Source: Candidatus Dadabacteria bacterium (GTDB lineage Bacteria > Bdellovibrionota_C > UBA2361 > J135). From it: a stretch of 7,763 nt of DNA. Numbering within the stretch: the stretch's first letter is position 1; every line of letters starts with the position of its first letter. The position numbers and the translations under genes are program-made. The notes below the pieces were generated by a model that did not search any database, was not told where the DNA came from, and saw nothing but the letters and a program-made list of their open reading frames with translations. This document shows positions 6,583 through 7,763 of this stretch, in pieces. The DNA is taken from NCBI GenBank assembly GCA_003694225.1, contig RFKT01000188.1:1-7763 (forward strand), read 5' to 3'.

Positions 6583-7763
6583 TCACAAAGTTGCCTTCAT
6601 AGCTGCATCGTCAAAACTTCCTTCAACAATCCTCGGGGTAATAAAAAAGATCAACTCCTCATGGGAATTGTCAACAAGAGACCTCCTAAAGAAGTGTCCA
6701 AACCCTGGTAGATCCTTAAAAAATGGCACACCATCAAGTGTATCTTTATCCGTTATCTTGTAGATTCCGCCCAAGGCAAAGGTTTGGCCACTTGAAACTA
6801 GAACAGTAGACGTTGCACTCCTTTCCACCTCAGAAGGGATTCCATCAACCACAGTAGAGCCTAAAGTGGAAGATTTTGCATTTATATCGAGCAGGACATA
6901 ATAGTCAGGGGATGCTTGTGGCGTAACCTCAAGAACTATACCCACTTCAAACGTTTCAGTAGCGACAGCGGATGCCCCAGACGAAACAGCGCCTTCACCG
7001 GTAGCTACAGAAAGACCGCTATCAGGAGTTTTCACCCTGATTTTTTCTACACTCTTAATAACAGCTTTTTTATTGTTAACAGTTGCAACTGATGGACGGC
7101 TTATAATCTTAACCTTACCTTCTTGTTCTAGAGAAGAAAGCCTCAGCGAAAGAGCCTCTGCTCCATCTGCTGAAGCAAAGAGAGCCGTAACTGCCGAGCC
7201 TATGTTGTCTACAGCGGCAGGAAAACTGATTGCTGATTGTCCCCCTCCTGCTGATCCTTGGACCTGTATAGAGTTAGGAAAGTTCTTGCCTGTTGCATTT
7301 CCAGTCTCAGGAGACTGGATCACATTAAAGCCAACCTCTGAGCCCAAGTCTCTTAAAAAGCTTCTTGAAGCCTCTACTATCTGAGTTTCGAGGAGAACCT
7401 GTGGAGTCCTCAGATCAAGCTTCGAAACAAGTTGAGCTACATTAGCTATACCGCGCTGTATATCCTTAACTATTATCTGATTTGTTCTTGAGTCAACCGC
7501 CACAGAACCCCTTTCAGTAAGAACGGTCTCAATAAGAGGCTTCAAGTCTTCTGCATTCGAATAACTGATCCTAATATATCGAACCAAAAGGGGTTGAAGA
7601 TCCTCATCGGCCCTCTGGGCCTCTTTTAAAATCTCTCTCTCTTCCTTAAGCTTATTAACAGGAGCAACTCTTATAACGTTGCCCTCTTGAACCTTATCAA
7701 GACCGTTAGTCTTTAGAATTACATCCAAAGCCTGATCCCATGGAACATCTACAAGCCTTAGTG
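6583..7763 (-). CDS. pilQ: Type IV pilus secretin PilQ, N-terminus beyond the window
   Basis: PilQ forms the outer-membrane ring through which type IV pili pass. About 392 codons are present, and the frame continues past the right edge. A TTG at 7728 is not the true start, because the 11 codons before it encode the conserved VDVPWDQAL segment of the STN domain. In order: the end of the STN domain (VPWDQALDVILKTNGLDKV, then GNVIRVAP); a secretin N1 domain with RYIRISYSNAEDLKPLI and DSRTNQIIVKD; the junction LDLRTPQVLLETQIVEA; a Gly/Ala/Ser-rich stretch; and the C-terminal beta-barrel secretin domain (VKIISRPSVATVNNKKA, VGIVLEVTPQ, ERSATSTVLV). It ends in the hallmark DGVPFFKDLPGFGHFFRR and the closing LIFFITPRIVEG. 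A family signature this complete leaves little doubt that it is a secretin. The PilQ subtype is favoured by the VPWDQAL and GNVIRVAP segments; pilMNOP would be expected beyond the right edge. Confidence 0.95.
   Translation of the reverse strand, partial: LRLVDVPWDQALDVILKTNGLDKVQEGNVIRVAPVNKLKEEREILKEAQRADEDLQPLLVRYIRISYSNAEDLKPLIETVLTERGSVAVDSRTNQIIVKDIQRGIANVAQLVSKLDLRTPQVLLETQIVEASRSFLRDLGSEVGFNVIQSPETGNATGKNFPNSIQVQGSAGGGQSAISFPAAVDNIGSAVTALFASADGAEALSLRLSSLEQEGKVKIISRPSVATVNNKKAVIKSVEKIRVKTPDSGLSVATGEGAVSSGASAVATETFEVGIVLEVTPQASPDYYVLLDINAKSSTLGSTVVDGIPSEVERSATSTVLVSSGQTFALGGIYKITDKDTLDGVPFFKDLPGFGHFFRRSLVDNSHEELIFFITPRIVEGSFDDAAMKATL

Noticed and set aside
7726..7728. TTG as the start codon of the secretin gene
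   Set aside because: The frame is open to the right edge, and the codons before the TTG encode the conserved VDVPWDQAL part of the STN domain.
1..7763. CRISPR array, insertion sequence, tRNA or rRNA gene, or prophage content
   Set aside because: I saw no regularly spaced repeats, transposase or integrase motifs, terminal inverted repeats or cloverleaf sequences; the genes look like a normal chromosomal set.

Overview
The window comes from a Gram-negative bacterium of moderate GC content. The signs are a type IV pilus secretin (an outer-membrane pore), two outer-membrane-type lipoproteins and a periplasmic DUF1573 protein. The gene set and protein style suggest a deltaproteobacterial-type lineage (for example Desulfobacterota, SAR324, Bdellovibrionota or a relative). 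This is an impression without a database search, and the phylum is not settled. Every convincing gene is on the minus strand, so transcription runs from the right end of the window to the left.

Right block (7763 to 4213): the C-terminal part of the secretin PilQ enters from the right edge. Two lipoprotein genes follow with short gaps, and the block ends at a clear rho-independent terminator. The first lipoprotein has 241 residues. The second has about 503 residues, with an Ig-like N-terminal domain and two diverged copies of a C-terminal beta-rich domain. The first lipoprotein seems to carry a related domain. The two are therefore likely paralogous surface or periplasmic partners made together with the pilus machine; this link is inferred from position and sequence pattern.

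Middle gap (about 4212 to 3908): a roughly 300-base non-coding stretch holds a plausible extended -10 promoter facing the next operon.

Left block (3907 to 1): accB (biotin carboxyl carrier protein) and accC (biotin carboxylase), the first half of acetyl-CoA carboxylase, form a two-gene core. They are followed almost without a gap by a secreted DUF1573 protein. After 38 bases comes a large gene that runs off the left edge. This last gene is open for 435 codons with no stop. It encodes an exported, helix-rich protein of unknown function with a hydrophobic segment at the window edge. The left block thus joins fatty-acid precursor synthesis to two envelope proteins of unknown role.

The points most worth a second look are the PilQ-linked lipoprotein pair and its repeated domain, the unknown exported protein at the left edge, and unusual substitutions in the AccC active-site motif.
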